A DNA stretch of 41,546 nucleotides from Bacteroidales bacterium (GTDB lineage Bacteria > Bacteroidota > Bacteroidia > Bacteroidales > F082), in assembly GCA_030683155.1 (NCBI GenBank), contig JAUXMV010000059.1, positions 1-41,546 of the forward strand, in the 5' to 3' direction. Made by a program: the position numbers and the translations under genes. A model generated the notes under the pieces. The model ran no database searches. It had not been told where the DNA came from and worked only from the letters and a program-made list of their open reading frames with translations. Shown piece by piece: positions 1 through 9,063 of the stretch (positions within the stretch are counted from its first letter, which is position 1; every line of letters begins with the position of its first letter).

Positions 1-390
<390 letters not shown>

Positions 391-547
391 ATATAAGCAT
401 AGATGACGATTGTCGGGTTAATGCAAAGAAGTAAAGTTATAGTCATAGATAAATAAATCTGTTGATTGTTTTGATGTTTCCTTTCATATGTTTAAGTTTA
501 TATTTTGCCCATCAGGCTGATGGGATCAAGGTATGAGCACAAGATTT

Positions 548-659
<112 letters not shown>

Positions 660-666
660 TCATAAC

Positions 667-699
667 AAAAACCCCGTCCATATTTGGATGGGGTTTTTT
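667..699 (+). terminator. Rho-independent terminator of the rrn operon
   Basis: The arms at 667-680 and 685-698 form a 14-bp stem with one G-U pair and a four-base loop. The 3' arm ends in a run of six T. It sits about 8 nt after the 5S rRNA and ends the ribosomal RNA transcript. Confidence 0.93.
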
Positions 700-753
700 G
701 GTTTGGGGGGGTAAGTGCTTAATTCCCAAATAAATGATTTGAAGTTTTTCGAA

Positions 754-939
754 CTATTTTTTTATATTGGTGCTAAACCTAAATAGACTGTAGGCCGGAC
801 AAAAGCTTAAAAAAGCAGTTGCAATAGGTACGATCCCGATAAGTCCCAGCCACGAATGATTCATGATTCCAACAGCGCCGATTATCAATCCTAGAACAAT
901 GCGAATGATACGATCAATATTTCCTACATTTTTTTTCAT
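754..939 (-). CDS. DUF2892 (YgaP-type transmembrane) small membrane protein
   Basis: A 61-residue protein. The opening KKNVGNIDRIIRIVLGLIIG, a second hydrophobic segment, and the FCPAYSLFRFST end match the DUF2892 inner-membrane family, which is the same domain as the C-terminal membrane part of the rhodanese YgaP. Two short transmembrane helices are visible with a conserved CPAY motif between the second helix and the tail. I chose the ATG at 939 because family members begin just before KKNVGxxDR; an upstream ATG at 963 would add eight residues. It stands alone downstream of the flippase gene on the same strand. The molecular role of the family is not established. Confidence 0.85.
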   Translation of the reverse strand: MKKNVGNIDRIIRIVLGLIIGAVGIMNHSWLGLIGIVPIATAFLSFCPAYSLFRFSTNIKK

Positions 940-1107
940 AACAATGTTTTTAAAGTTTATCACGTAAAAATACTTGATTTTAAATGAAAAAGCAAGATTA
1001 TCTTTTTGAGTTTAATAATACGAAGATTAAATTAGCATTGACTACTTATGTGCTTATCGCTATTTCTGCTTATCTGACATTCAATTCAGTTATAAGTATT
1101 TTAAGAA

Positions 1108-2400
1108 CTAATTGGGCTTTTTCAAGTTTTTGATTGCTTCCCGTGCAACTGAAATGTCGTTTTTACTGATAAGAAGTTCAAGCCATGTTGCACCTGTATC
1201 TTTTTTGAAAACAAACCACTGATAGATAACTGTTGCAGTATAAGCCAGCGAAGCTGCAGCTCCCGCACCAGCAAGCCCAAAAGCTGGTATCAGTATAAAT
1301 ACTGCAGGCAGTGTTACTCCAAGTCCAACCAAAGACGCATAGAGATTATACACTGGTCGGCCTGTGCCTGAAAAATAATGACTGAAAATGGCATTTGCGG
1401 CAAGCGCAACAACTCCCGGACTCAGACTGATGATAACTATACGTATCTCACCAAATCCACGACTGAATATGAATTCAAAAACTGAGGATGGAATCATAGC
1501 AAGTGTTCCAATAGCTACTGTGGTTAGTATCACAGAAAATTTAAGCAACTGCAGACTAAGGACTTTTGCATATTTCCTGTCATCGCTATTGCTTAGACTA
1601 GATATTTGCACCAATGCAATGCTTTGACCGATCATTCTTAACCCTTCTGTCAGCTGTGATCCTGAATTATATATACCGAGTGCAGAGAGACCTGTGAACT
1701 GATTTATGAAATAGAAACTTAATCGTTTATTAAGCATGTGGGCGATACTCGAAAGCTGTGTCATGCTTCCAAAACGAAATAGTTCACTGAAAGAAGCATC
1801 TGGCTTTGAATGATTTTCCCTATTGAGGATGCGAAAAATAAAAACATAACCGATGCTAAGAGGAAAAATGTAGGAAGCGTACAAAGCATAAACAAAGGCT
1901 CGCTCATCTTTGATGTTGAAAAAATAGATTAATCCTGCCATGCTTAGCAGCATAGTGCTAAACTGAATTATAAAAAGACTGTTAAAAGCAGTTGTTCTGT
2001 TTTTCCCAAGCAGGATATACATATTGAAACCGTGAAAGCCGTTTAACAATACCAATAATAAAATGTGAATTCCATAGCCTTTAGGTATCAAAAAATGATA
2101 AATATCTGGAAATAATTGCAATAAATAAAACAGCAAACCTGTTGCTGAAACTACAATACCAATCCAGAGATAAGAAAGCTTCAATAAACTTTTTGTGTTA
2201 CGTCTGGAACTGAAAAACACCAATGCATTTCCAATCATATCAGCGATCAGCAAAAGCAAGGAGATGTCGAGCAATATCAAACCGGACAAACCCCATGCTT
2301 CACTCCCCAGTTTGTTAGTAGCCAGCCATAAAAGCAAGAGATTTGATGCCGCATGCAGAATACGTGAGCCAGATGTCCCGAGTATTTTTCGTAAAATCAT
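1108..2400 (-). CDS. Polysaccharide/oligosaccharide flippase (Wzx/MurJ-like, MOP superfamily)
   Basis: A 430-residue polytopic membrane protein with about 12 hydrophobic helices across its whole length and no large soluble domain. Size and layout fit the polysaccharide-biosynthesis (RfbX/Wzx) branch of the MOP superfamily, which flips lipid-linked glycans across the inner membrane. The start ATG at 2400 overlaps the stop of the upstream formyltransferase/GINT fusion gene by 4 nt (ATGA), so the two are very likely translated together. With that neighbour and the divergent asparagine-synthase-like gene it forms a small surface-carbohydrate locus. The substrate cannot be read from the sequence. 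The closest alternative is an O-antigen or teichoic-type export protein of the same superfamily. Confidence 0.85.
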   Translation of the reverse strand: MILRKILGTSGSRILHAASNLLLLWLATNKLGSEAWGLSGLILLDISLLLLIADMIGNALVFFSSRRNTKSLLKLSYLWIGIVVSATGLLFYLLQLFPDIYHFLIPKGYGIHILLLVLLNGFHGFNMYILLGKNRTTAFNSLFIIQFSTMLLSMAGLIYFFNIKDERAFVYALYASYIFPLSIGYVFIFRILNRENHSKPDASFSELFRFGSMTQLSSIAHMLNKRLSFYFINQFTGLSALGIYNSGSQLTEGLRMIGQSIALVQISSLSNSDDRKYAKVLSLQLLKFSVILTTVAIGTLAMIPSSVFEFIFSRGFGEIRIVIISLSPGVVALAANAIFSHYFSGTGRPVYNLYASLVGLGVTLPAVFILIPAFGLAGAGAAASLAYTATVIYQWFVFKKDTGATWLELLISKNDISVAREAIKNLKKPN

Positions 2401-4052
2401 CGCTTCTTTAATTTTTGCTTCAACTGATGTCTGAAACCAGCAAAGGTAAAAACATATCGCTTTCCATCGATTACGGTGTTTTCAGTGTTGCCGTTTAGCG
2501 TGTGGATTCCGTAACGAAATGTTGTGTTCTTATCAGGTTGAATCTTTTTTAGAACAACTTCTTTAAATGTATCTGGAGTAAGTTCGATGATTTTATTGAG
2601 GGTGATTGCTTTTCCGTAATGTCCGGCGCAATCCTGCGAAGGACGAATGAGCATCTTATTATAAATGAGTGGATTACCAGCATTGCGTGCTGAACTGATG
2701 TTTGTCTTTACAGGGTTTTGTCTGTGTGCTTTAAATGGTCCAAAAGGATTTTGACTATAAAATGCGTATAGATTAACACTGGGCAAATCTTTTGTAGAAA
2801 ACATCAGCCACCAGCGACTTTCATGCTCAAACAAAACAGGGTCAACAGCTCTGTGCCCATCTAAAATACATTTTTCATGCACCAATTTCCCTGAAACTTC
2901 ATCATAATGGTAAAGTTGAACTCCATCAGATTCAAAGCATTCAGGAAGGCAGTAGAGCTTTTCTTCCCATTTAAAAAGAAATGGAAAAGATAGATGAAGT
3001 TTTTCAGAAGTTACAGCCTTAAAGGTCGAAAAGCTTTCGGAAGCCTTTGCTAATACAAGCTGACCTTTTCCTTTGCGATAATCGAATTGCTCGGCAAAAA
3101 GTAGTGTCTCATCTTTAAAATCTATGATAAATGGATCGGCAAGATAGCTGCTATTGTTTTTTTTAGGAAACCAATAGGTCTGTTTTAAATAATTTTCCGG
3201 CTCTGAAATTACATTTGAAACGGAGGTTTTAATAATCCCGATATTCCAGTCTTCTTGTCTGAATAGATCGTTAAGATGAAAAGAAACTCTTCGGTAAGCC
3301 ATTTTAATAAAAAAGAAAAGCATCCTGAGATTTCCAGGCGGATGAAAAACTGTAGCTTCTGAAACCGATGGTGTTGACTCGAAATTGCCATGCATAATTG
3401 CGCTGCAAATATGGACAGGCAAAAATGCGCTATTGCCGTATATGCTGTCCAGATGCGCTTTGTAGGAGTGTCTTATAACAGGGAAATGAATTTTTTTTAA
3501 TAAAATTCCTTTGTCAAGACTATCGGTAAGCTGCTGTAAAATCACACCATTTGACACCATTTTGTGGTAAATTTCCCAAAAACCCGGAGGCCCGCCACGA
3601 ACGACCATTTCATCGTCATGGTGAAACGACCAGACACCATATCGGGCTGCGTTCAAAATGTCTCCACGAATGATATTAAATCCAAAGCGAAGTAAAAAAT
3701 CAAGTTGATTCTGCTTGATGAATTGTACGTCCTTTGTATCAAAGAGCTGCTTAATTCCATTCTGAATTGTTTGACAATACAGAACTTTCGTTTCTCCATA
3801 CAGTGAAGAAATATCAAATGGTTGCTTGGATAATGGTTTAAATAGGAATCGATGCCATACCCTGAAAACAAACCTATTCCACGGGTAGTTCTGAAGTCGT
3901 TTGATAAAGCTTTGTTTAATCTGAGGATTGTCGTTTTGAACAATTAGTGTAAGTTTATGGCCTTCATTTAATAAAAGGGTTATTACCTCAGCCTGCCATT
4001 TTTCTATGATGGGGCCATTGACTAAGATGCCAAAAGTTAATTTATCTGCCAT
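2397..4052 (-). CDS. Fusion protein: formyltransferase-like domain + GINT1-like beta-propeller domain
   Basis: A 551-residue, apparently cytoplasmic protein with two parts. Residues 1 to about 250 resemble the formyltransferase fold: a Rossmann-like start, LDFLLRFGFNIIRGDIL at 117-133, SFHHDDEMVVRGGPPGFWEI at 142-161, and DKGILL at 180-185. His144 and Asp180 fit the catalytic His and Asp, but the usual Asn two residues before the His is Ser142. Residues about 265-551 resemble the domain at the N-terminus of plant glucosamine inositolphosphorylceramide transferase (GINT1_N; motifs ADPFII at 305-310, FAEQF just after, and a later LPECFESDGV), a five-bladed GH43/GT-like propeller common in bacterial glycan clusters. 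A role in sugar N-formylation or glycosyl transfer is inferred. It is coupled by a 4-nt overlap to the flippase and divergent from the asparagine-synthase-like gene. Confidence 0.75.
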   Translation of the reverse strand: MADKLTFGILVNGPIIEKWQAEVITLLLNEGHKLTLIVQNDNPQIKQSFIKRLQNYPWNRFVFRVWHRFLFKPLSKQPFDISSLYGETKVLYCQTIQNGIKQLFDTKDVQFIKQNQLDFLLRFGFNIIRGDILNAARYGVWSFHHDDEMVVRGGPPGFWEIYHKMVSNGVILQQLTDSLDKGILLKKIHFPVIRHSYKAHLDSIYGNSAFLPVHICSAIMHGNFESTPSVSEATVFHPPGNLRMLFFFIKMAYRRVSFHLNDLFRQEDWNIGIIKTSVSNVISEPENYLKQTYWFPKKNNSSYLADPFIIDFKDETLLFAEQFDYRKGKGQLVLAKASESFSTFKAVTSEKLHLSFPFLFKWEEKLYCLPECFESDGVQLYHYDEVSGKLVHEKCILDGHRAVDPVLFEHESRWWLMFSTKDLPSVNLYAFYSQNPFGPFKAHRQNPVKTNISSARNAGNPLIYNKMLIRPSQDCAGHYGKAITLNKIIELTPDTFKEVVLKKIQPDKNTTFRYGIHTLNGNTENTVIDGKRYVFTFAGFRHQLKQKLKKR

Positions 4053-4200
4053 TTCTTGAAGTCATTTTTCAGAGGTAGAAGTTCAAATGTCACGATTTCA
4101 GTTATTGATTTTTTGGGGTAATTCACAAATATCCGTTTTTTTTTCATTGGCAGCGACATTAACCAGCAGAATCACTTATTTTGCAGTATGAATTAAAATT

Positions 4201-5913
4201 ATGCCAGGTCTAACTTTGGCGGTCAACGCCACTACACAAAATATAAGCAATGCATTATCGTCACTTTCAGATAATGATTACCTTTTTCATCAACTTGATT
4301 TTGAAATAGAAAATTGCTTTGCAGGTGTTTATGCTGAAAAAAATTATCCTTTCAGGCAATATAAATCCGGGGAACGATTCATTTTTTTTGAAGGTATGAT
4401 ATACTCCGGTTGGCCGGCATCGGAAGAGGATTTATTTGGCATCTTCTTTTCGAATGAAGGTTTCAGGCAGGACAATATTGCCTCATTTGTAAAAGCAACG
4501 GATGGGGAATTTATTTTCCTGCTTATAGATGCCAAACAAAAAACAGCGCTTTTATTTAATGATCGATTTGGCAGACTCCCCGTGTACATTCAAAAAGGAG
4601 AGAATAATTTGGTGCTAAGCAGGGATATTCGTCTGATAAAAATGATGAATGCTGATCTCAGAAAGGACAAAATAGCGCATGCTCAAACCTTGATGTTTGG
4701 ATTTTCTTTAGGAAAGAGGACGTTATGGGAAGGCATCGAACGGTTTCCACCTCACGCTCAGCTTGAGATTGATTTAGGGGTTTATGCAATACAGCAAACT
4801 GAATATTTTAGATTTCCGAAACAAACTAAATCCTCAGCAGAAAAAGCAGATATTGAGCTTTTAATCAAGTATTTGAAAACTGCTTTGCAAGCCAGAATCA
4901 ACAAGCTAAATAGTCCGGCTCTCTCTTTAAGCGGCGGTCTGGATTCGCGATTGCTCGCCGTCATACTGGCTGAATCAAAAGCTGAGATTCCTTTTTTCAC
5001 CTATAAAGATGAGGAGGGAACTGCTCAAGCCGATATTGTTGCAGTGAATGAACTTATTGCACGACTTGATTTAAACAGTAAGCACAAGTTTATCAATGTT
5101 CCTGCAGGAAATGAAGAGGGTGTTTTTGAGCTTTTAAAAATCAAGCAGGGATTAAATGGCGCTGATATGGCGTTTTTATTGCCTTACCTAAAATATTTTC
5201 AGCAAAATGGATATTCGCAGATTACAGGTGATGGTGGTGACAAAGTGCTGGCCGACCTAAGTCCTTTGGTTGGGGTTTACAACCAAAATCAACTATTGCG
5301 CTGTCTTCTGAGGAAGCATTCATTGATTTCAATAAAAACAGCGTCAATCCTTTCAGGCCTGAGTTCTGATGTGATTATTGGTTCAATCAGGGATGTTTTG
5401 AATGGATATAAGCTTCATCCGATTGCTGAACAGCATCAAAGTTTCATGCTCAGGGAGCGTGCTATGAACTGGCTGTTTGAAGGGGAGGATCGAAACCGCT
5501 ATTATTGCTGGTCAACATCACCTTTTTATAATCCTGATTTTTTTGATCTTGCAATGTCTCTTCCAATGAAGGAAAAAGCCTTTGGAAAACTATTTCTTCA
5601 ACTTTTCAAAAAGCTACCGGCCAATGCAGGGGACATCATAAATCCAAACTGGAATGTTGCGCCATCAGATAAAAGAGGTTTACAAAGCCTTATTTTTCGT
5701 CAAAAAATTCAATTGTTTTTGCCAGAAAAGCTAATTAATTTTTTGAAAAAAGGTACTCCATTAATCTCTGTTGATGAATTTGAATTTGCTGATTTAATTA
5801 AAGCACATTTGAACATCGCTGATTCGGATAAAACATTATCAAAAGTCCTTAATTTAAAACTTCCTGCTGCTGTTTGGTATAGGGTGCTTACGATCTGTCT
5901 GGCAGGTCTTTAA
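4201..5913 (+). CDS. Asparagine-synthase-related protein lacking the glutaminase nucleophile
   Basis: A 570-residue two-domain protein. Residues 1 to about 200 match the class II glutamine amidotransferase fold, with NDRFGRLPVYI at 120-130. However, the protein starts Met-Pro-Gly, where active members start Met-Cys-Gly, so the Cys that releases ammonia is absent. An upstream ATG at 4188 runs into a stop after two codons, so the start cannot be moved to recover it. Residues about 215-560 are the asparagine-synthase ATP-pyrophosphatase domain, with the PP-loop SGGLDSR at 244-250 and GDGGDK at 343-348 (usually GDGGDE). The protein may use free ammonia or another nucleophile, or form a different amide or lactam; this is inference. 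It is divergent from the formyltransferase fusion gene and the flippase, a context where such proteins often modify uronic acids of surface glycans. Confidence 0.85.
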   Translation: MPGLTLAVNATTQNISNALSSLSDNDYLFHQLDFEIENCFAGVYAEKNYPFRQYKSGERFIFFEGMIYSGWPASEEDLFGIFFSNEGFRQDNIASFVKATDGEFIFLLIDAKQKTALLFNDRFGRLPVYIQKGENNLVLSRDIRLIKMMNADLRKDKIAHAQTLMFGFSLGKRTLWEGIERFPPHAQLEIDLGVYAIQQTEYFRFPKQTKSSAEKADIELLIKYLKTALQARINKLNSPALSLSGGLDSRLLAVILAESKAEIPFFTYKDEEGTAQADIVAVNELIARLDLNSKHKFINVPAGNEEGVFELLKIKQGLNGADMAFLLPYLKYFQQNGYSQITGDGGDKVLADLSPLVGVYNQNQLLRCLLRKHSLISIKTASILSGLSSDVIIGSIRDVLNGYKLHPIAEQHQSFMLRERAMNWLFEGEDRNRYYCWSTSPFYNPDFFDLAMSLPMKEKAFGKLFLQLFKKLPANAGDIINPNWNVAPSDKRGLQSLIFRQKIQLFLPEKLINFLKKGTPLISVDEFEFADLIKAHLNIADSDKTLSKVLNLKLPAAVWYRVLTICLAGL

Positions 5914-5942
5914 GTTTTTAGAGTCGCTATTAAGGGAAAGTT

Positions 5943-6875
5943 TTAATCAAAACGGACATAAGGCCTAAGTTTTTTTATTGTTTCAGCTGTATAGCCTTCC
6001 AACTTGCCAAGTTCGTCAAAAGATTTGACAAAGCCTCTTTTTTCACGGTGGTTTACAAGTGTTTTTGTTAAAGCGTAATCGATATACGGATGTCGGATAA
6101 GTTCCTTGAAACTAAGATGATTGATGCGAATTTTCTGTATCAGCAATGAATCAATAACAAGGTGTTTTTCAATCTGATTGTAGCGCGAACTATCAAATCC
6201 ATGAACTTCAAAAAGTTGTTTTTTATCATAAAAGCCACCCAGAATATTTCTGTATTGGAGAATCCGGTGAGTTGTCCATGGACCAACACCAGGAATTTGT
6301 ATAAGCTGAAGAGAATCAGCTAAATTAAGCTCAAATACTTGATCAAAGGCGGCTTTTGGACTTTCAAATGTTGGTTCTTGAGTTGTTTTCCTTTCTTCCT
6401 TTTCTACTTTTTTTCTGGAGACTTCAGGTGTCGGAATGACAATAAATGGCTCAAGTATCGCATATTCTGCCTCACTTATTGTGTACATCTTTTTAACATC
6501 TTCTTTGCGAAAAAACTTTCCTCCACGTGCTTCATAGTTTTTTATTCCTTTGATCTGACGCTCACTAAGACCAATTTTCTTCCAGTCTTCCTCCGAAAGC
6601 ATATTGGGATTGAAAGGAAAAGGAGTTAATTTATTTACCGCAGATGATGTCTCAGGATTGGTATATTCAAAAGATTTAGAAGTTTTCTCTTCTATACTTT
6701 CAGCTTGAAATTGAATCACAATAGAATCAAAATCAACGGGAGGATAAACAGTAGGATAAAACAATTTTCCAGCAAATAGATTTAGCAATGCAAGCAAAAT
6801 AAATATCAACAGTAGTACCGCAATGGAAAACTGCTCTTTTTTTGAAAAAGTCATTAATTGCTTAAAAAACTCCAT
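5943..6875 (-). CDS. Membrane-anchored helix-hairpin-helix protein (ComEA-like)
   Basis: A 310-residue protein with one N-terminal transmembrane helix (about residues 17-36) and a Pro/Glu/Lys-rich middle. It carries three helix-hairpin-helix repeats of the ComEA/DUF655 type: around residues 85-150 (LSERQIKGIKNYEARGGKF), about 180-240 (IQIPGVGPWTTHRILQYRN), and about 250-310 (LVNHREKRGFVKSFDELGKL). The HHH fold binds DNA non-specifically. A tethered version suggests DNA handling at the envelope, such as DNA uptake, but no other competence gene is adjacent; dprA lies 13 kb away. It is convergent with the asparagine-synthase-like gene, 29 nt apart, and no terminator is visible between them. Confidence 0.85.
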   Translation of the reverse strand: MEFFKQLMTFSKKEQFSIAVLLLIFILLALLNLFAGKLFYPTVYPPVDFDSIVIQFQAESIEEKTSKSFEYTNPETSSAVNKLTPFPFNPNMLSEEDWKKIGLSERQIKGIKNYEARGGKFFRKEDVKKMYTISEAEYAILEPFIVIPTPEVSRKKVEKEERKTTQEPTFESPKAAFDQVFELNLADSLQLIQIPGVGPWTTHRILQYRNILGGFYDKKQLFEVHGFDSSRYNQIEKHLVIDSLLIQKIRINHLSFKELIRHPYIDYALTKTLVNHREKRGFVKSFDELGKLEGYTAETIKKLRPYVRFD

Positions 6876-6979
6876 TTAACAGTGATAGCAAATGTTAATA
6901 AAAGGAAATAATTGGTTGATATAAAAGCCTAAAAATAAATAAATTACAAAACTGAACCATCAGTTCCTCGTAGAAGGTC

Positions 6980-8362
6980 TTACAAATCTCCTCCGCCAAA
7001 CATTCCAAACAGACCAAGTCCATTAAGGAAAACCAAGGCAATAGCGATGGGAGCAATGAACCTGATGATGAATAAATAAACCCATTTAAGCCTAACTTTC
7101 AGAATACCATCGTTGCTTATTTCTGCAAAAATATTGTTTATACCCATTCTCCAGCCGACAAAAAGCACAATGAATAACCCGCCCAAAGGCAGAAAGATAT
7201 TGGCAGAGAGCTTTTCAAGTATATCAAAAAGATTCATTCCACCAAATGAAAGCCCTGGCAGCGGCCCCATACTCAGGGTGCAAAAGATTCCAAGGATTGT
7301 GATTCCGCTTGAAGCGATTATTGTTGATTTTTTCCGACTCATGTCCAATTCTTCAGCCAGATATGCAACAGCAACTTCAAGTACTGATATAGTGGATGTA
7401 AGCGCAGCAATGGCAAGCAAAATGAAGAAAATAATCTCAAAGAAATAGCCTCCGGGCATTTGTTCAAAGATTAATGGGAGTGTTATAAAAACAAGACTTG
7501 GACCAGCTTCAGGGGTGATGTTGAAGGCGAAAACTGCCGGAAAAATTGCAATACCGGCAAGGATGGCAATAAGGCTATCCGCAACAGAAACAGAAACTGC
7601 TGTCAAACCTAAATTGTCTTTTTTGCTGATATATGAGCCGTAAGTGATCAATGTACCCATGCCGATACTTAACGAAAAAAATGATTGTCCGAGCGCTTGA
7701 AGCACTACGTTGCCATTTATTTTTGAGAAATCAGGTTTGAAAAGAAAAATCAAACCCTCGCTGGCTCCGGGCAAGGTTAATGCTCTCACGCATAGTCCGA
7801 TGATAATTATAAACAATAAAGGCATAAGGATTTTAGTGTATTTCTCGATGCCGTTTTTAATACCTTTAAACACAATCCAGGCCGTAAGGAGCATAAAAAC
7901 AACCTGCCACACCAATGGTCTGGTTCCGCTTCCTACAAATTCACCAAAATTATTTTGAAGTTCAGCTTTGTTTTGTCCTTCAAATCCATTTGAAACAGAT
8001 AGATAAAGGTATTCGAGTGTCCAGCCGGCAACTGTTGTATAAAAAGCCAGAATCGTGAAGGCAGCCGTAATTCCCATAAAACCTATCAACGGCCAACGAC
8101 TTCCGGGTGCAAGCAAGCGAAAGGCGCCAACTGGATTGCGTTGAGCCCGCCGGCCGATAACAAATTCTGAAAGCATCACCGGAACGCCTATCATAATTAT
8201 GAATCCAATATAAATGAGCAAAAAAGCACCTCCGCCATTTTCACCTGCAACGTATGGAAATCGCCATATATTACCCAGGCCTATTGCGGAGCCGGCAGCA
8301 GCAGCAATCACACCTATTTTTGAACTAAAACTATCGCGGTTGGAGAAATCAAATTTTGCCAT
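6980..8362 (-). CDS. Sodium-dependent transporter, NSS/SNF family
   Basis: A 460-residue inner-membrane protein with about 11 transmembrane helices, normal for bacterial neurotransmitter:sodium symporters of the LeuT fold. The first helix carries the signature AAAGSAIGLGNIWRFPYVAG, whose unwound centre binds substrate and Na+ in LeuT. The family imports amino acids or related amines using the sodium gradient; the substrate here is unknown. The ATG at 8362 lies 27 nt downstream of the carbonic anhydrase stop on the same strand, so the two are probably co-transcribed. The last residues, GMFGGGDL, are a short glycine-rich tail. Confidence 0.92.
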   Translation of the reverse strand: MAKFDFSNRDSFSSKIGVIAAAAGSAIGLGNIWRFPYVAGENGGGAFLLIYIGFIIMIGVPVMLSEFVIGRRAQRNPVGAFRLLAPGSRWPLIGFMGITAAFTILAFYTTVAGWTLEYLYLSVSNGFEGQNKAELQNNFGEFVGSGTRPLVWQVVFMLLTAWIVFKGIKNGIEKYTKILMPLLFIIIIGLCVRALTLPGASEGLIFLFKPDFSKINGNVVLQALGQSFFSLSIGMGTLITYGSYISKKDNLGLTAVSVSVADSLIAILAGIAIFPAVFAFNITPEAGPSLVFITLPLIFEQMPGGYFFEIIFFILLAIAALTSTISVLEVAVAYLAEELDMSRKKSTIIASSGITILGIFCTLSMGPLPGLSFGGMNLFDILEKLSANIFLPLGGLFIVLFVGWRMGINNIFAEISNDGILKVRLKWVYLFIIRFIAPIAIALVFLNGLGLFGMFGGGDL

Positions 8363-8389
8363 TGTACTTTTTTAGTTAATGGGAGATTT

Positions 8390-9016
8390 TTATTTTGTTG
8401 TAAGCGATGTTTTTTGCTGAGTATTTTCATATTCCAACTCCATTATCAGACCATTCGAAAGGTCAAGCATCCAGGCATGAATCTGGAAATCAATTCTGCC
8501 TTCAGCTACAGCTTGCTGTATGACATGGGTTTTACAAAGATTACCAACTTGTTTAAGTACATTTAACTCTGAAAGTCTGTTCAGTCGCTTTTCTTCATCC
8601 TGAATAGCTTCAAGTTCCTCTTTATGTTCACGTGCAATATCCCTGATCGGACTTATCCAGTTTCCTACAAGACCTCTGGCAAGTCCATGATAAGCAGCAG
8701 TAACGCCGCCACAACCGTAATGACCACAAACGATGATATGCTTAACACGCAGCACATTCACTGCATAATCAAGTACAGAAAGGAAGTTGATGTCAGTTAT
8801 TGAAACCTGATTGGCAATATTCCGGTGTACGAAAAGCTCTCCGGGTTCTGTTTGTGTAAAGGTGTCTAAAGGCATTCTGCTATCTGAACAGCCAATATAT
8901 AGAAAATGAGGCTCCTGCCGGAGCTTAAGGTTGTCGAAATAGCCAGGACTGTATTCCTTTTTCTTCTTTGCCCAACTTTTATTGTTTTCAATCAGTTGCT
9001 TATAATTATTAGGCAT
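8390..9016 (-). CDS. Beta-class carbonic anhydrase
   Basis: A 208-residue cytoplasmic zinc enzyme that interconverts CO2 and bicarbonate. Zinc ligands are visible as Cys43 and Asp45 in CSDSR, and His99 and Cys102 in CGHYGCGG. Arg47 completes the Asp/Arg dyad. The CxDxR(x)nHxxC arrangement places it firmly in the beta class (prokaryotic plant-type). Length is normal. It has no signal peptide, so it acts in the cytoplasm. It sits between the permease gene (47 nt upstream) and the NSS transporter (27 nt downstream), in a run of same-strand genes without an obvious shared function. Confidence 0.95.
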   Translation of the reverse strand: MPNNYKQLIENNKSWAKKKKEYSPGYFDNLKLRQEPHFLYIGCSDSRMPLDTFTQTEPGELFVHRNIANQVSITDINFLSVLDYAVNVLRVKHIIVCGHYGCGGVTAAYHGLARGLVGNWISPIRDIAREHKEELEAIQDEEKRLNRLSELNVLKQVGNLCKTHVIQQAVAEGRIDFQIHAWMLDLSNGLIMELEYENTQQKTSLTTK

Positions 9017-9063
9017 ACATCTAATTATTGGACCGAAATTAGTTAATTATTTTCGAGCTGATC

